A stretch of 64,000 nucleotides of DNA from Paenibacillus polymyxa (GTDB taxonomy: Bacteria > Bacillota > Bacilli > Paenibacillales > Paenibacillaceae), in assembly GCF_001719045.1 (NCBI RefSeq), contig NZ_CP015423.1:2006001-2070000 (forward strand), in the 5' to 3' direction. The position numbers and the translations under genes were made by a program. Below the pieces are notes generated by a model that was not told the DNA's origin, did no database searches, and saw nothing but the letters and a program-made list of their open reading frames with translations. This document shows, one piece after another, positions 29,901-37,426 of the stretch; the first letter of the stretch is position 1; the number at the start of each line of letters is the position of its first letter.

Positions 29901-32900
29901 GGTTTTCATCAAGGACGTACACGCTCAGCGTCGGGATCGGCTTGCCGATATTGCTCTTCGCCGCCTCCATTTCGACCCACGTGATTTCCTTATACGTAAC
30001 GTGAACCGTCGTCTCGGTAATGCCGTACATATTGATCAGCTTCGTCTCCGGGTACTTCGTCTTGAAGCCCTTGAGCAGCAGCGGACTCAGCGCTTCGCCC
30101 CCGAAGATGACGTTGCGAATCCGCAGATCGTACGGATGGTCCGCCAAGACCTTACGCAGCAGCTGGTAGAAGTACGTTGGCGTCTGGTTCAAAATCGTGA
30201 CCTGTTCGCGGCCCAGCAGCGCCAGGAAATCGGCCGGATTTTTCGCCGTAAGCGGCGGTACGATGACCAGCTTGCCTCCGTACAGCAACGCTCCGTACAT
30301 TTCCCAGACGGAGAAATCGAAGCAGAACGAGTGGAACAGCGTCCACGTGTCGGACGGCCCAAAGTCGAACAGGTTCTTGTCGTTGAACAGGAGGCGCACG
30401 ACGTTCTTATGCTCGATCAGCGTTCCTTTCGGTCTGCCGGTCGTTCCCGACGTGTAGATGACATATGCCAGGTTGCCCGGCCCGGAAATCGGCTCCAGGT
30501 TCGAAGCGTCCAGCGCATCGGCGGAGTCCGCCCCTCTGTCGCCCCAAACGAAATCGTCCAATTCAAGGCGCGTTCCTGCAAAGTCGGTCTTCTCGTGCAG
30601 ATGCTTTTGAATCAGCAGTAACGGCGCGCCCGAATCCTCGATCATGAAGCGGATGCGCTCCTCCGGGTAGTCGGGATCGACAGGCACGTATGCTCCGCCC
30701 GCTTTGAGAATCGCCAGAATGCCGACAATCATATCGAGCGAGCGTTCGGCCAGAATCGCTACCAGCTGGTCCGCTTCTACTCCCGTCTCCCGCAGCTTCC
30801 GCGCAAGGCGGTTGGATCGCTCGTTCAGCTCGCGGTAGGTCAGCTGCCGCTCGTTCATGACGGCGGCCACGTTGTCCGGGTAAAGCTCCGCCTGCTCTTC
30901 GAACAAGCCGTGAATCGTCTGCTGCTGCGGGTAGTCCGCCTCCAAATCGTTGAAACCGCGCACCAGCTTGCGGATTTCCTCCTCCGTGAGCATTTCCAGC
31001 GAGGCAATATCCCCGTCCGGCCCTGCTGCGATGGTTTCGAGCAGCTTGTCATAATGTCTGGCGAACCGCTCCGCGGTCTCCTGTTTATACAAAGCCGTAG
31101 CGTACTCCAACCGGCATTCGAGCTGACCGTCCAGCTCCGAAATATCCAGGAGCAGCTCGAACTTGGATGTTTGGTTTTCCAGTGGATAAAACGATTGCTC
31201 CAGCCCCTCGATGACAATTTGCTCGTTCTCCGTATTTTGTAGGGAGAAGAACGTGTCAAAGAGCGGATTCCGGCCGGTCGCGCGCGGAATGTGAAGACTT
31301 TCTACCAAGTCTTCGAACAAATAATTTTGGTGTTCGAAAGCCCCGAGCGTGATGTCCTTGATTTCTTCCAGGTACGAAAGGTACGGCTTGGAACGCTCCG
31401 GACGGCTGCGAATGGCCAGCGTGTTGATAAACATCCCTACGATCGGCCGCACTTCTTCCTGCGTTCTTCCGGCAATCGGCGTGCCTACGATCAGATCTTC
31501 CTGACCCGAATATTTATGCATAAGGATGGTGTAAGCCGACAGCAGCACCATGTACAGGGTCGTCCCTGTCCGTGCCGCCAGCTCTTTCAGCTTCTCCGTC
31601 CGATCTTTCTCGATATAAAACTTCACGGTTCGGCCGTCAAAGCTTTGCACCGCAGGCCGCGGGAAGTCCGTCGGCAGCTCCAAGACCGGCAGCTCGCCCG
31701 ACAGCTGTTCCAGCCAATACTCCTTCTGCGGCTGGAGCATCTGCCCGTAAGCTTCGGAATGCTGCCAAACGGCATAATCTTTGTATTGAATGCGCAGCGG
31801 GGCCAGCTCCTCGCCCCGATACAGGCGGCTGAACTCGTCGAAGAGCAGCGCTGTCGAAATGCCGTCCGAGACGATATGGTGCATATCGAACAGCAGAATG
31901 TGGCGATCCTCGGCGACTTCGATCAGGCCGATGCGGAGAAGTGGCGGCTTGGTCAGATCAAACGGGTGATAGTAAGCTTCCACCACTTGCTCCACTTCCC
32001 GCTCGCTCGCTTGGAAATAATCTACAGCAAACTCCACCTCGTCATAGATGCGCTGGACAAGCTCGCCTTGAACCTGCTCGATCCCGGTACGCAGCGTCTC
32101 ATGGCGCTGAATCAGCGCCCGGAACGCGTGCTCGACGCGCGTGCGGTCCAGCTTGCCTTCGAGAAGAAGCGCCGCCGACATATTGTAGCTGCGCTCGGCC
32201 CCGTCAAGCTGGCGCAGGACGTACAGACGCTTTTGCTCGGATGAAACCGGATAGTACTCGGCCTCAGCCGCCTTTGTAATCTCATACGTCTCCTGCTGCC
32301 TTAAACCGCCGATTCTTTGGGCTAGCTGTTCGATCGTGGTGTAGCGGAAAACTTCCCGCAGCGAAACCTCGACTTGCAGTTCTTTCCTAATCTTGGAAAC
32401 AAGCGTAGAGGCCCGCAAGGAATGACCACCCAAGTCAAAGAAATCGTCTTGGACTCCAACTCGCGCAATACCCAGCACCTGCTGCCAAATGAGAGCAAGT
32501 CTTGTTTCCAGCGTTGTGCGAGGAGCCACATACTCACGGCCTGCTTCTACCTCTCCGGTCGGTTCAGGCAGCGCTTTACGGTCAATTTTGCCGTTCGGCG
32601 TGAGCGGAAGCTTATCAAGAGACACCAGCCGGGCCGGAACCATATGGGCCGGCAGCTCTTGCTTCAATTGGGACAGCAGATCGCTCAGCTGCAAGGAAGC
32701 ATCCGCCGCGACGTAGCCGCACAAATACTTTTGCCCCTGCTCATCCGTACGGTCGGTCACCACAACCTGCTTGACGCCCCGGAAACGCAGCAGGGCCGTT
32801 TCAATTTCGCCGAGTTCGATCCGGAACCCGCGAATTTTCACTTGATAGTCGATCCGGCCGATGAAGTCGACGTTGCCGTCTTCCAGCCAGCGGGCCAAAT

Positions 32901-35463
32901 CGCCTGTCCGGTACAGACGTTCGCCCGGCACAAACGGGCTGTCCGCAAACTTCTCGGCGGTTAGGTCCGGACGGTTCCAGTACCCGCGCGCCACCCCGGC
33001 GCCGCCGATGACAAGCTCGCCCGGAACCCCTACAGGAACCGGCTTTAACGCGGCATCGACAATGTAAAACCGGGCGTTCAGCCAAGCTTTGCCGATCGGC
33101 ACATGCCCCGACGGCGGCAGCTTATCCAGCGGCTCACCGTAAAAGCTGCTGTCAATGGCCGCTTCGGTAACGCCATAGCTGTTGATGATGCGGAATTGTC
33201 CGCCGAATCTTTCCTGCAGCAATCGGTAATCGGTGACACTGCAAGCATCCGAGCTGGTAATCAGCAACTGCATGGAGCTAACGTTCAGCCCTTCTTCATA
33301 AATATACTGCATGAACGGCAGGATGAGCGCAGGCGTCGATTCGAATACCGTAATGTTTTGGTCCCGAATCCAGCCGTATAAGAGGTTCGGATCAATCCGG
33401 TCATCCTTCGGCACAATCACCATCGTGCCTCCGTTATACAGCGTTCGCGCGATGTCTCCGACGAACACGTCAAACGAGAAGCTGGCCAGCTGGAGCAGCC
33501 GCACCGGAAACTGATCCAACCGGTACTCGCGACGGTACGCATCTGCCGTATTCACGAGACTACCGTGCTCGATCATGACGCCTTTCGGGCGTCCCGTCGT
33601 ACCTGAGGTGTAAATCACATAAGCCAAGTCTTGCGGGGCGCTGTCGGCAGATTCAAATTCCACGGTTAAGGCATCCCCGTTATAAATCTGTTCATCGTCC
33701 ATGGCATAGACAGCTTGAAGCTTCAGCCGGTCATCGGCCAACCAACCTCTGGCCCGCTCCAACAGATGACGCTGCGTAAGCAGCACCGATGCATCGCTAT
33801 CGCTGAGCATGTACTCAATCCGCTCCGCCGGATAATCGGGGTCCAGCGGTACATAGGCTCCGCCGGCTTTCCAAACGGCGAGCACCCCGACCAGCAGTTC
33901 CACTGAACGCTCCGCCCAGATTCCCGTAATCGTCTCCCTTCCCACGCCCTGTTCGCGAAGGAGAGAAGCCAGCCGCTCGGCGCGTTCGTTCAATTCGCCG
34001 TAGGTCAGCTGTTTGTCCATGTAGACGACTGCCGGATGATCCGGATTTTCCCGGGCAAACTTTTCAACATACCGATGAAATGTTTCTCCCTCGCTCAGCC
34101 CTGCCACCGGCGGGTTAAAAACGTTGAGAATGCGGTGTCTCTCCTCATCGCTCAGCAGAGAAATCTCGCGTACCGGCAGTTCGGGAGTCTGAAGAAACTG
34201 GTCCAGAACGGTTACATACTGTTCCATAATCCGATCAATCTCGGCCGTCTCGAACAGGCCGGTACGATAGGAAGCATGGAGAATTACATGGCCTTCATTC
34301 AGCATATGGTCGAAGCGCAGCAGCAAATCGTCCATCTCGTGCCTAGCGAAGTGAGACTCCAGGCGTACCTTGATTTCTTCGTACTCCACGATTTTCAAAG
34401 GCAGATATTCCAGAGACGTGCGGAACAGCCCCGAAAGATCGTTGCGGCCGTGTTGTTCGCGTAAATCCTGGATCAATTGGTTATAAGGGTATTTCTGATA
34501 CCGCAGATCCGCCGTATTTTCCTTGGAAACCGTTTGGATCAAGGAAAGCACGTGCCCGTCTGGATTCAGACGAATCCGCGTAGCCACGGTGCTGACGAAC
34601 ATGCCGATCGTTTCTTTTTCCTTCTTGCTGGTGCGATTGGCGAAAACCGTGCCGACCGGAACATCGGTGCTGTCGGTCAGCTTGTACAATAAGGCGTACA
34701 TGGCGGACAGAAATAACGTATATAAGCTGACCTGATATTGTTCGCTGAAGGCCAGAATGCGTTCATACCGGGAACCGTCCAAAGTGATGGCCAGTTTATT
34801 GGATTCGCTGCCGATCGAGAATGGCGGATACGATTTAATGCCGGTCGTTTCAGGCAAAGTGTTGTACTTCGTCAGCCAGTATTCCTTGCCTTTTTGATAA
34901 CGCTGCGATTGCTCATATTCACACTCCGCGGAAATATAATCCAGATAGGAAGGGGCCTGGTAACTGCTGGAGATGCCTTTGCGCAGTTCCAGGTATTTTT
35001 CCATCACCGCATGCAGCAAAGCATTGACGGACAAGCCGTCGGCGATAATATGGTTTACCGTCAAATTGAGCCATACTTGGCCGTTCGCAAAATGGATAAT
35101 CGTAAATTGGTAGAGGTGTTCGTCGAACACGCTGGCCGGTTTTTCGCTTACTTCTTTCACCCAAGCATAGAATTGTTCGGTTGTGCCTATTTCGAGGCGG
35201 CTTATCCTAGCTTGGACATTCTCCGGCTCTTCGAACCACTGCGTTGGATTTTGCAAATCCCCGCTAATTCGGATTCGGAAAACGTCATAGGTTTTGACGA
35301 TCTCTGCCGCCGCTTGCTCCAGAAGCTGTGTGTTGATCTCGCCCGTAATCTGGTAGGTCGCGGAAAGCATCGTGATGGACGTTCCCGGATTCATAATTTC
35401 CATGAACCATATTCGGCGCTGGGCTTGCGTTAATCCATATTGCTCGTTGGTATTCTCTCTCAC
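17986..35463 (-). CDS. pmxE: Polymyxin synthetase PmxE: modules 1-5 (Dab-Thr-Dab-Dab-Dab)
   Basis: 5825-residue NRPS that starts the lipopeptide. Order with approximate residues: starter C (10-440; motif NHIIADG, accepts the fatty acyl group), A1-T1 (460-1050), C2-A2-T2 (to 2095), C3-A3-T3 (to 3200), C4-A4-T4 (to 4280), C5-A5-T5 (to 5365), and a terminal C (5385-5825, HHIVTDG). Codes read at the ten pocket positions: A1 and A3 DVGEISSIDK (Dab), A2 DFWNIGMVHK (Thr), A4 and A5 DVGEISAIDK (Dab). All carriers read LGGHS, and there is no epimerase, so residue 3 stays L. The start is GTG at 35463 with GGGAG about 10 bases upstream. It is last in the operon but first in synthesis. The terminal C hands the pentapeptide to PmxA. 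Modules 4 and 5 are near-identical in DNA. Confidence 0.95.
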   Translation of the reverse strand: MRENTNEQYGLTQAQRRIWFMEIMNPGTSITMLSATYQITGEINTQLLEQAAAEIVKTYDVFRIRISGDLQNPTQWFEEPENVQARISRLEIGTTEQFYAWVKEVSEKPASVFDEHLYQFTIIHFANGQVWLNLTVNHIIADGLSVNALLHAVMEKYLELRKGISSSYQAPSYLDYISAECEYEQSQRYQKGKEYWLTKYNTLPETTGIKSYPPFSIGSESNKLAITLDGSRYERILAFSEQYQVSLYTLFLSAMYALLYKLTDSTDVPVGTVFANRTSKKEKETIGMFVSTVATRIRLNPDGHVLSLIQTVSKENTADLRYQKYPYNQLIQDLREQHGRNDLSGLFRTSLEYLPLKIVEYEEIKVRLESHFARHEMDDLLLRFDHMLNEGHVILHASYRTGLFETAEIDRIMEQYVTVLDQFLQTPELPVREISLLSDEERHRILNVFNPPVAGLSEGETFHRYVEKFARENPDHPAVVYMDKQLTYGELNERAERLASLLREQGVGRETITGIWAERSVELLVGVLAVWKAGGAYVPLDPDYPAERIEYMLSDSDASVLLTQRHLLERARGWLADDRLKLQAVYAMDDEQIYNGDALTVEFESADSAPQDLAYVIYTSGTTGRPKGVMIEHGSLVNTADAYRREYRLDQFPVRLLQLASFSFDVFVGDIARTLYNGGTMVIVPKDDRIDPNLLYGWIRDQNITVFESTPALILPFMQYIYEEGLNVSSMQLLITSSDACSVTDYRLLQERFGGQFRIINSYGVTEAAIDSSFYGEPLDKLPPSGHVPIGKAWLNARFYIVDAALKPVPVGVPGELVIGGAGVARGYWNRPDLTAEKFADSPFVPGERLYRTGDLARWLEDGNVDFIGRIDYQVKIRGFRIELGEIETALLRFRGVKQVVVTDRTDEQGQKYLCGYVAADASLQLSDLLSQLKQELPAHMVPARLVSLDKLPLTPNGKIDRKALPEPTGEVEAGREYVAPRTTLETRLALIWQQVLGIARVGVQDDFFDLGGHSLRASTLVSKIRKELQVEVSLREVFRYTTIEQLAQRIGGLRQQETYEITKAAEAEYYPVSSEQKRLYVLRQLDGAERSYNMSAALLLEGKLDRTRVEHAFRALIQRHETLRTGIEQVQGELVQRIYDEVEFAVDYFQASEREVEQVVEAYYHPFDLTKPPLLRIGLIEVAEDRHILLFDMHHIVSDGISTALLFDEFSRLYRGEELAPLRIQYKDYAVWQHSEAYGQMLQPQKEYWLEQLSGELPVLELPTDFPRPAVQSFDGRTVKFYIEKDRTEKLKELAARTGTTLYMVLLSAYTILMHKYSGQEDLIVGTPIAGRTQEEVRPIVGMFINTLAIRSRPERSKPYLSYLEEIKDITLGAFEHQNYLFEDLVESLHIPRATGRNPLFDTFFSLQNTENEQIVIEGLEQSFYPLENQTSKFELLLDISELDGQLECRLEYATALYKQETAERFARHYDKLLETIAAGPDGDIASLEMLTEEEIRKLVRGFNDLEADYPQQQTIHGLFEEQAELYPDNVAAVMNERQLTYRELNERSNRLARKLRETGVEADQLVAILAERSLDMIVGILAILKAGGAYVPVDPDYPEERIRFMIEDSGAPLLLIQKHLHEKTDFAGTRLELDDFVWGDRGADSADALDASNLEPISGPGNLAYVIYTSGTTGRPKGTLIEHKNVVRLLFNDKNLFDFGPSDTWTLFHSFCFDFSVWEMYGALLYGGKLVIVPPLTAKNPADFLALLGREQVTILNQTPTYFYQLLRKVLADHPYDLRIRNVIFGGEALSPLLLKGFKTKYPETKLINMYGITETTVHVTYKEITWVEMEAAKSNIGKPIPTLSVYVLDENRRPVPIGVAGEMYVAGEGLARGYLNRPDLTAEKFVDSPFVEGEKLYRSGDLAAWLPDGNIEYLGRIDHQVKIRGYRIELDEIETQLLNVEGVEEAVVLARQDGGGEKALVAYFVADRTLTVSEMRTSLAQEMPGYMIPSYFVQLERIPLTSNGKVDRKALPEPQGGLQTGVEYVAPRNRTESQLVKIWEEVLGYSGIGVLDNFFELGGHSLRATNLVSKIQKEMNVELPLRDVFRYTTIESMAGAIASLEETRHSSIPKAEEKAYYPVSSAQKRLYVLHQLDGSELNYNLPSALQLEGALNEAKVEKALTTLVARHDMLRTGFEIVNGEPVQRIHPLVAFKVEKLQASEDQVAAILEGFIQPFDLTQPPLLRALLIELEKEKFLLALDIHHIGSDGLSMDVLLREFVRLYNGEELPELRIQYKDYAVWQQSEEQRQRIKRQEEYWRGVFSSELPVLELPLDFSRPAVQQFDGQTLTFTLDAEKSEALKRLAGDSGATLYMLLLAAYSVLLHKYAGQEDIVVGTPIAARSHADLQPIIGMFVNTLALRLGPAAERTFLDYLQEVKETTLGAYEHQDYPFEELVEVLQVSRDLSRNPLFDTMFSLQKHESLDLTLEGLQWSLFDIEEKTAKFDLSLDIVEADNELVCKIEYATSLFRQETMVRLAGHYEQLLASILAQPGARISDLDILTDSEKHDLLVGFDVSSSALAKQPAAEGTGLEADESWRERTFHELFEEQAERTPGALAVVYEDSKLTYAELNAKANRLAYALRARGVKPEQVVGILAGRSAELLIGVLAVWKAGGAYVPLDPDYPAERIEYMLADSGASVLLTQTRLLEQAEAWRSDGALVLQTVLALDDAATYSLGAAVGEAGAEAEALAQAETASAETSATAEAEKNVLAADLASNPANVNKPRDLAYVIYTSGTTGKPKGVMIEHRSLVNTAAGYRREYRLDQFPIRLLQLASFSFDVFVGDIARTLYNGGTMVIVPKDDRIDPTRLYGWIRDYAVTVFESTPALIVPFMEHVHAEGLELSSMQLLITSSDACSVADYRTLQERFGSEFRIINSYGVTEAAIDSSFYDEPLEKLPKTGSVPIGKAWLNAKFYIVDANLKPVPIGVLGELVIGGAGVARGYLNRPDLTAEKFVDSPFAAGERLYRTGDLARWMPDGNVDFIGRIDNQVKIRGYRIELGEIEAKLLSVGGVKEAVVVVREDQEGQKALCAYYTAEEGLTAADLKRAIASELPGYMIPSYFVELERLPLTPNGKIDRKALPAPEGGGREYVAPRTELEAKLAAIWQDVLVREKTVGVTDNFFDLGGHSLRATTLVSKMHKELGVEFPLRDVFRYSTVEEMAAVMERLEIGSFTAIPAAEPSEYYPLSSAQKRLYILNQLEGAELSYNIPGAMLLEGELDRQRFEKAFRGLVARHETLRTGFEMVKGEAVQRIYEEAAFQVEYVQISGEQAEETVRQFVRPFDLAKPPLLRVGLAELAPDQHILMFDTHHIVSDGVSIDVLIEEFVRLYSGEQLEPLRIQYKDYAVWQQSDEQKAQLAKQEAYWLDMFRGELPVLELPTDYPRPAMQSYEGRTLQLFMHSEQSEGLKRLAAENGATLYMVLLAGYTILLHKYTGQEDVVVGTPIAGRNHSDVQPLIGMFVNTLAIRSYPAAGKTFLDYLKEIKETTLGAFEHQNYPFEELVDKVNVARDLSRNPLFDTMFALQNTENLEIQLPGLHLSTYASEEIVSKFDLSLDVTEIEEGLEYLFEYATALYKTETVEKLAAHYLQLLESILRNPSATIAELGILTPAEKEQILGAFNPAQPEAAPAAAFHRLFEEQAERTPEEAAVVYENDRLTYAELNERANRLAATLRASGIGRESIGGILAERSVDLLVAVLAVWKAGGAYVPLDPDYPAERVRFMLEDSGAKVLLTQTALRERAEAWLDEEELALAAVLYLDDEASYSEERANAPIGSGIVSGKLTDAVDDGDESHQNVGTDSFHEARPEDLAYVIYTSGTTGKPKGVMIEHRSLVNTAAGYRREYRLDEFPVRLLQLASFSFDVFVGDIARTLYNGGTMVIVPKDDRIDPSRLHYWIERERVTIFESTPALIVPFLEYVHEQRLDMSWMELLITSSDSCSVADYRTLQERFGSLFRIINAYGVTEAAIDSSFYDEPLEKLPQTGNVPIGKAWLNAKFYIVDAHLNPVPVGVLGELVIGGVGVARGYLNRPELTEEKFVDSPFAAGERLYRTGDLARWMEDGNVDFIGRIDNQAKIRGYRIETGEVEAKLLSVGGVKEAVVVVREDQEGQKALCAYYTAEEGLTAADLKQAISSELPGYMIPSYFVELERLPLTPNGKIDRKALPAPEGGASAGREYVAPRTELEAKLAAIWQDVLVREKAVGVTDNFFDLGGHSLRATTLVSKMHKELGVEFPLRDVFRYSTVEEMAAAMERLEIGSFTAIPAAEPSEYYPLSSAQKRLYILNQLEGAELSYNIPGAMLLEGELDRQRFEEAFRGLVARHETLRTGFEMVKGEAVQRIYEEAAFQVEYVQISGEQAEETVRQFVRPFDLAKPPLLRVGLAELAPDRHILMFDTHHIVSDGVSIDVLIEEFVRLYSGEQLEPLRIQYKDYAVWQQSDEQKAQLAKQEAYWLDMFRGELPVLELPTDYPRPAMQSYEGRTLQLFMHSEQSEGLKRLAAENGATLYMVLLAGYTILLHKYTGQEDVVVGTPIAGRNHSDVQPLIGMFVNTLAIRSYPAAGKTFLDYLKEIKETTLGAFEHQNYPFEELVDKVNVARDLSRNPLFDTMFALQNTENLEIQLPGLHLSTYASEEIVSKFDLSLDVTEIEEGLEYLFEYATALYKTETVEKLAAHYLQLLESILRNPSATIAELGILTPAEKEQILGAFNPAQPEAAPAAAFHRLFEEQAERTPEEAAVVYENDRLTYAELNERANRLAATLRASGIGRETIVGILAERSVDLLVAVLAVWKAGGAYVPLDPDYPAERVRFMLEDSGAKVLLTQTALRERAEAWLDEEELALAAVLYLDDETSYSEERTNAPIGSGMVSGKLTDAVDDGDESHQNVGTDSFHEARPEDLAYVIYTSGTTGKPKGVMIEHRSLVNTAAGYRREYRLDQFPVRLLQLASFSFDVFVGDIARTLYNGGTMVIVPKDDRIDPSRLHHWMERERVTIFESTPALIVPFLEYVHEQRLDMSWMELLITSSDSCSVADYRTLQERFGSLFRIINAYGVTEAAIDSSFYDEELAKLPQTGNVPIGKAWLNAKFYIVDAHLNPVPVGVLGELVIGGVGVARGYLNRPELTEEKFVDSPFAAGERLYRTGDLARWMEDGNVDFIGRIDNQAKIRGYRIETGEIESQLLRVEGVREAVVLVRSDANGQKALCAYYTTDGELTAADLKRAISSELPGYMIPSYFVELERLPLTPNGKIDRKVLPAPEGGASAGREYVAPCTELEAKLVAIWQDVLGPVTIGVTDNFFDLGGHSLRATTLVSKVHKELSVDLPLRDVFRHSTIEAMAEAISQLERQEHLSIPVLDKRDYYPLSSVQKRLYIQQQMEGAELSYNMSGMTVLVGRLERNQFEAALKGLIARHEILRTGFEMVDGEPVQRVYPDLKFAVEYTKATESETKSIVDGFVRVFDLERPPLLRVGLVEWEAERHLLMLDIHHIVTDGMSMGIFVEELLRLYNGETLEPLRIQYKEFAAWQQSEPVKERLKRQEAYWLDVLEGELPTLELPTDFVRPAARSFEGDVLPFSIDKQMTDSLQRIADENGATLYMVLLAAYSILLSKYSGQEDFIVGIPVSGRTHADLEPLIGMFVNTLAIRHYPSGEKMFLAYLNEVKETMLGAYDHQDYPFEELVKKLQAPRDQSRNPVFDIMFVLETKEDNVQSFGDIKIESYPETHTVSQFDLTLVISLLDEGMNGQFEYATKLFTRNLIDNFAQDLLVIITQICEQPSVLLKDISLNGQSEQEQDVLEAIDIIF
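19650..22900 (-). repeat. Tandem NRPS module repeat, copy 2 (pmxE, T4-C5-A5)
   Basis: Offset by exactly 3246 bp (1082 codons) from the next copy. Long stretches, for example 21.25-22.55 kb against 24.50-25.80 kb, differ at only a few bases. Boundaries are approximate. Confidence 0.85.
22901..26150 (-). repeat. Tandem NRPS module repeat, copy 1 (pmxE, T3-C4-A4)
   Basis: Partner of the repeat at 19650-22900. The unit runs from the carrier of module 3 through the condensation domain and adenylation core of module 4, so the repeat unit is T-C-A rather than C-A-T. Boundaries are approximate. Confidence 0.85.
29640..30930 (-). repeat. Thr adenylation-core block shared with pmxB
   Basis: DNA and protein are nearly identical to 40477-41767 (offset 10,837 bp), from the start of the A domain (LFEEQAELYPDNVAAV) to just past the A8 motif (ELDEIETQLL). 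Immediately outside, the two proteins diverge. Confidence 0.88.
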
Positions 35464-35692
35464 ATCGACACACTCCCGGTTTAGAGATTCTTTATAGATA
35501 GGCTTTGTACCTAGATGTCACTTAGTCACTCTTAGAAGAACCGCGCGGCCATTCCCGGAACGGCTCCTTCGGACTCTGTCCCCTTTTTCGTGTCTGCGTT
35601 TTCTGGTAACTACCGGTTATAAAGTAATACCTTGGATTACTAAAAGACTCTGTCGCATTCGCAAGCAGGAAGCCGCCCGCCGTAAAGCGGGT
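35464..35692 (-). other. Intergenic spacer between pmxD and pmxE
   Basis: 229 bp, the longest gap inside the operon. A small hairpin (CCCGC-tttacg-GCGGG) directly follows the pmxD stop but lacks a T-run. I see no convincing -35/-10 pair, so read-through from pmxD is the simplest view; a separate pmxE promoter is not excluded. Confidence 0.4.
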
Positions 35693-37426
35693 CTAGCCGT
35701 ACAGCCGGGCGTAATAACCCCCGAGCGCCAGCAGGTCCTGATGGCGGCCCCGCTCGACGACCGTCCCTTGGTTCATGACGGTAATCAAATCCGCATGTTC
35801 CACGGTGCTGAGACGGTGGGCGATCAGAATGGTGGTGCGCCCCTTCATCAATACGTTCAGGGCCTGCTGTACCCAATGCTGGGATTCGTTATCCAGCGCG
35901 GAAGTCGCTTCGTCCAGCAGCAGAATCGGGGCGTTTTTGAGAATCGCCCGGGCAATCGCAATTCGCTGCCTTTGTCCGCCCGACAACGACGCTCCTCTCT
36001 CTCCCACCGGCGTTTTATACTGTTCAGGAAGTTCCTGAATGAAATGGTGAGCGTACGCCGCTTTGGCCGCTTCGATCACTTCTTCATCCGTTGCATCCGG
36101 GTTGCCGTAGCGGATGTTTTCCTCAATCGTGCCGGTAAACAAGAACGGCTCCTGTGGAACGTATGCAATCTGCCTGCGGATTTCGTCCAGCGTGTAATGG
36201 CCGAACGGTTTGCCTTGGAGCAGGATTTCTCCGCTGTCCACAGGATAAAAGCCGAGCAGCAGCTTGATCAGCGTACTTTTGCCGCTGCCGCTGGCCCCCA
36301 CGATAGCGGCGACCTGGCCGGGAAACACCTGCATGGAGATGTCGACAAGCACCTTTTTATCCGCCTGATAGGAAAATTCCACATCGCGAAACTCCACCGC
36401 AGCCTCCGACACGAGCTCGCTGTGAGGAGATCCCAAACGCTCCGGTTCCTCTTCCTCTCTTAGTACCTCTTGAATCCGGTGAGCGCCCGCGATCGAATTT
36501 TGGGTCATCGACAGAACCATCCCCAAGTTCAACAAGGCGTGCGTCAGATTCACTTGCAGAACCGCCAGGGCAGCGACGCTTCCCATTCCCATCAGTCCGT
36601 AGGCATAAAGAAGACTGCCGATGACGATGATACCGCAGAACGTGACGTAGCTGATAAAATGATTCACCGCAGCCTGCATGCCGTTCTTCTGCGCGGTTTG
36701 CCGAAGCGTCTGCGTCATTTGTTCGTTCAACGCCTTGTACTGGCCGTAAATCGTGCGGATGCGGAACAGCTTCACAATTTGAATGCCGCCCATAAAATCT
36801 TTGAATTTTTCGGTCATTTTACCGAGCGTTTGCAAGCCTTGTTCGGACAAGGCGCGAATATCCCGCGCAAATTTCAGGCTGACCACGGAGGACAGCAGCA
36901 GAATGACGAAGGATACGCCGGCAAACCGCCAATCGATCAACACCATGGAGACAATGGAGCCGATGCAAAAGACAACTTGAAGCAGCAAAACGAAGTAAAC
37001 CTGCGAGAATGTAAACTCAACGGTCGTTACGTCGTTGTTCACCCGCGACAGCAAATCCCCATGGTGCGTCTGCTCCAGGAATCTCGTCCGCACCCGGCAC
37101 AGCTTGTCATAAAGACGTTCGCGGATATTCAGCACAGTCAGCTCGACACTGCGCTGGTATAAGTAAATGAACCAGGGAGAAATCACATTTTCCAGGAACA
37201 AGGCCGCGCCCAAAATAATAAAGGCTTCCACCATCAGGGACGTATCTCGAGACACGGCGAAATCAACCAAGTTATGTACGACCAAGCTGAAGGCGATCAA
37301 GAACAATGTCTGGGTGAGCGCCGTCACGGCCAGGCCAATGGCGTACTGGGTTTTGCGCTTGCGGTTCATAAACATCAGCAAGTAGCCGAGTTCTTTCACT
37401 TGCGAGAGCCATCCGCCCTTTTTCAT
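35693..37426 (-). CDS. pmxD: ABC exporter PmxD of the polymyxin operon
   Basis: 577-residue half-transporter: an N-terminal six-helix membrane domain (about 15-310) and a C-terminal ATPase. Walker A GASGSGKST, Q-loop YVPQEPFLF, signature LSGGQRQRIAIARA, Walker B ILLLDEATSAL and the switch His in IAHRLST are all intact. It probably forms a heterodimer with PmxC to export polymyxin and protect the producer; that role comes from its place in the operon and from known polymyxin clusters. The ATG overlaps the pmxC stop by four bases (ATGA), with GGGAGGTGG ahead of it. Confidence 0.93.
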   Translation of the reverse strand: MKKGGWLSQVKELGYLLMFMNRKRKTQYAIGLAVTALTQTLFLIAFSLVVHNLVDFAVSRDTSLMVEAFIILGAALFLENVISPWFIYLYQRSVELTVLNIRERLYDKLCRVRTRFLEQTHHGDLLSRVNNDVTTVEFTFSQVYFVLLLQVVFCIGSIVSMVLIDWRFAGVSFVILLLSSVVSLKFARDIRALSEQGLQTLGKMTEKFKDFMGGIQIVKLFRIRTIYGQYKALNEQMTQTLRQTAQKNGMQAAVNHFISYVTFCGIIVIGSLLYAYGLMGMGSVAALAVLQVNLTHALLNLGMVLSMTQNSIAGAHRIQEVLREEEEPERLGSPHSELVSEAAVEFRDVEFSYQADKKVLVDISMQVFPGQVAAIVGASGSGKSTLIKLLLGFYPVDSGEILLQGKPFGHYTLDEIRRQIAYVPQEPFLFTGTIEENIRYGNPDATDEEVIEAAKAAYAHHFIQELPEQYKTPVGERGASLSGGQRQRIAIARAILKNAPILLLDEATSALDNESQHWVQQALNVLMKGRTTILIAHRLSTVEHADLITVMNQGTVVERGRHQDLLALGGYYARLYG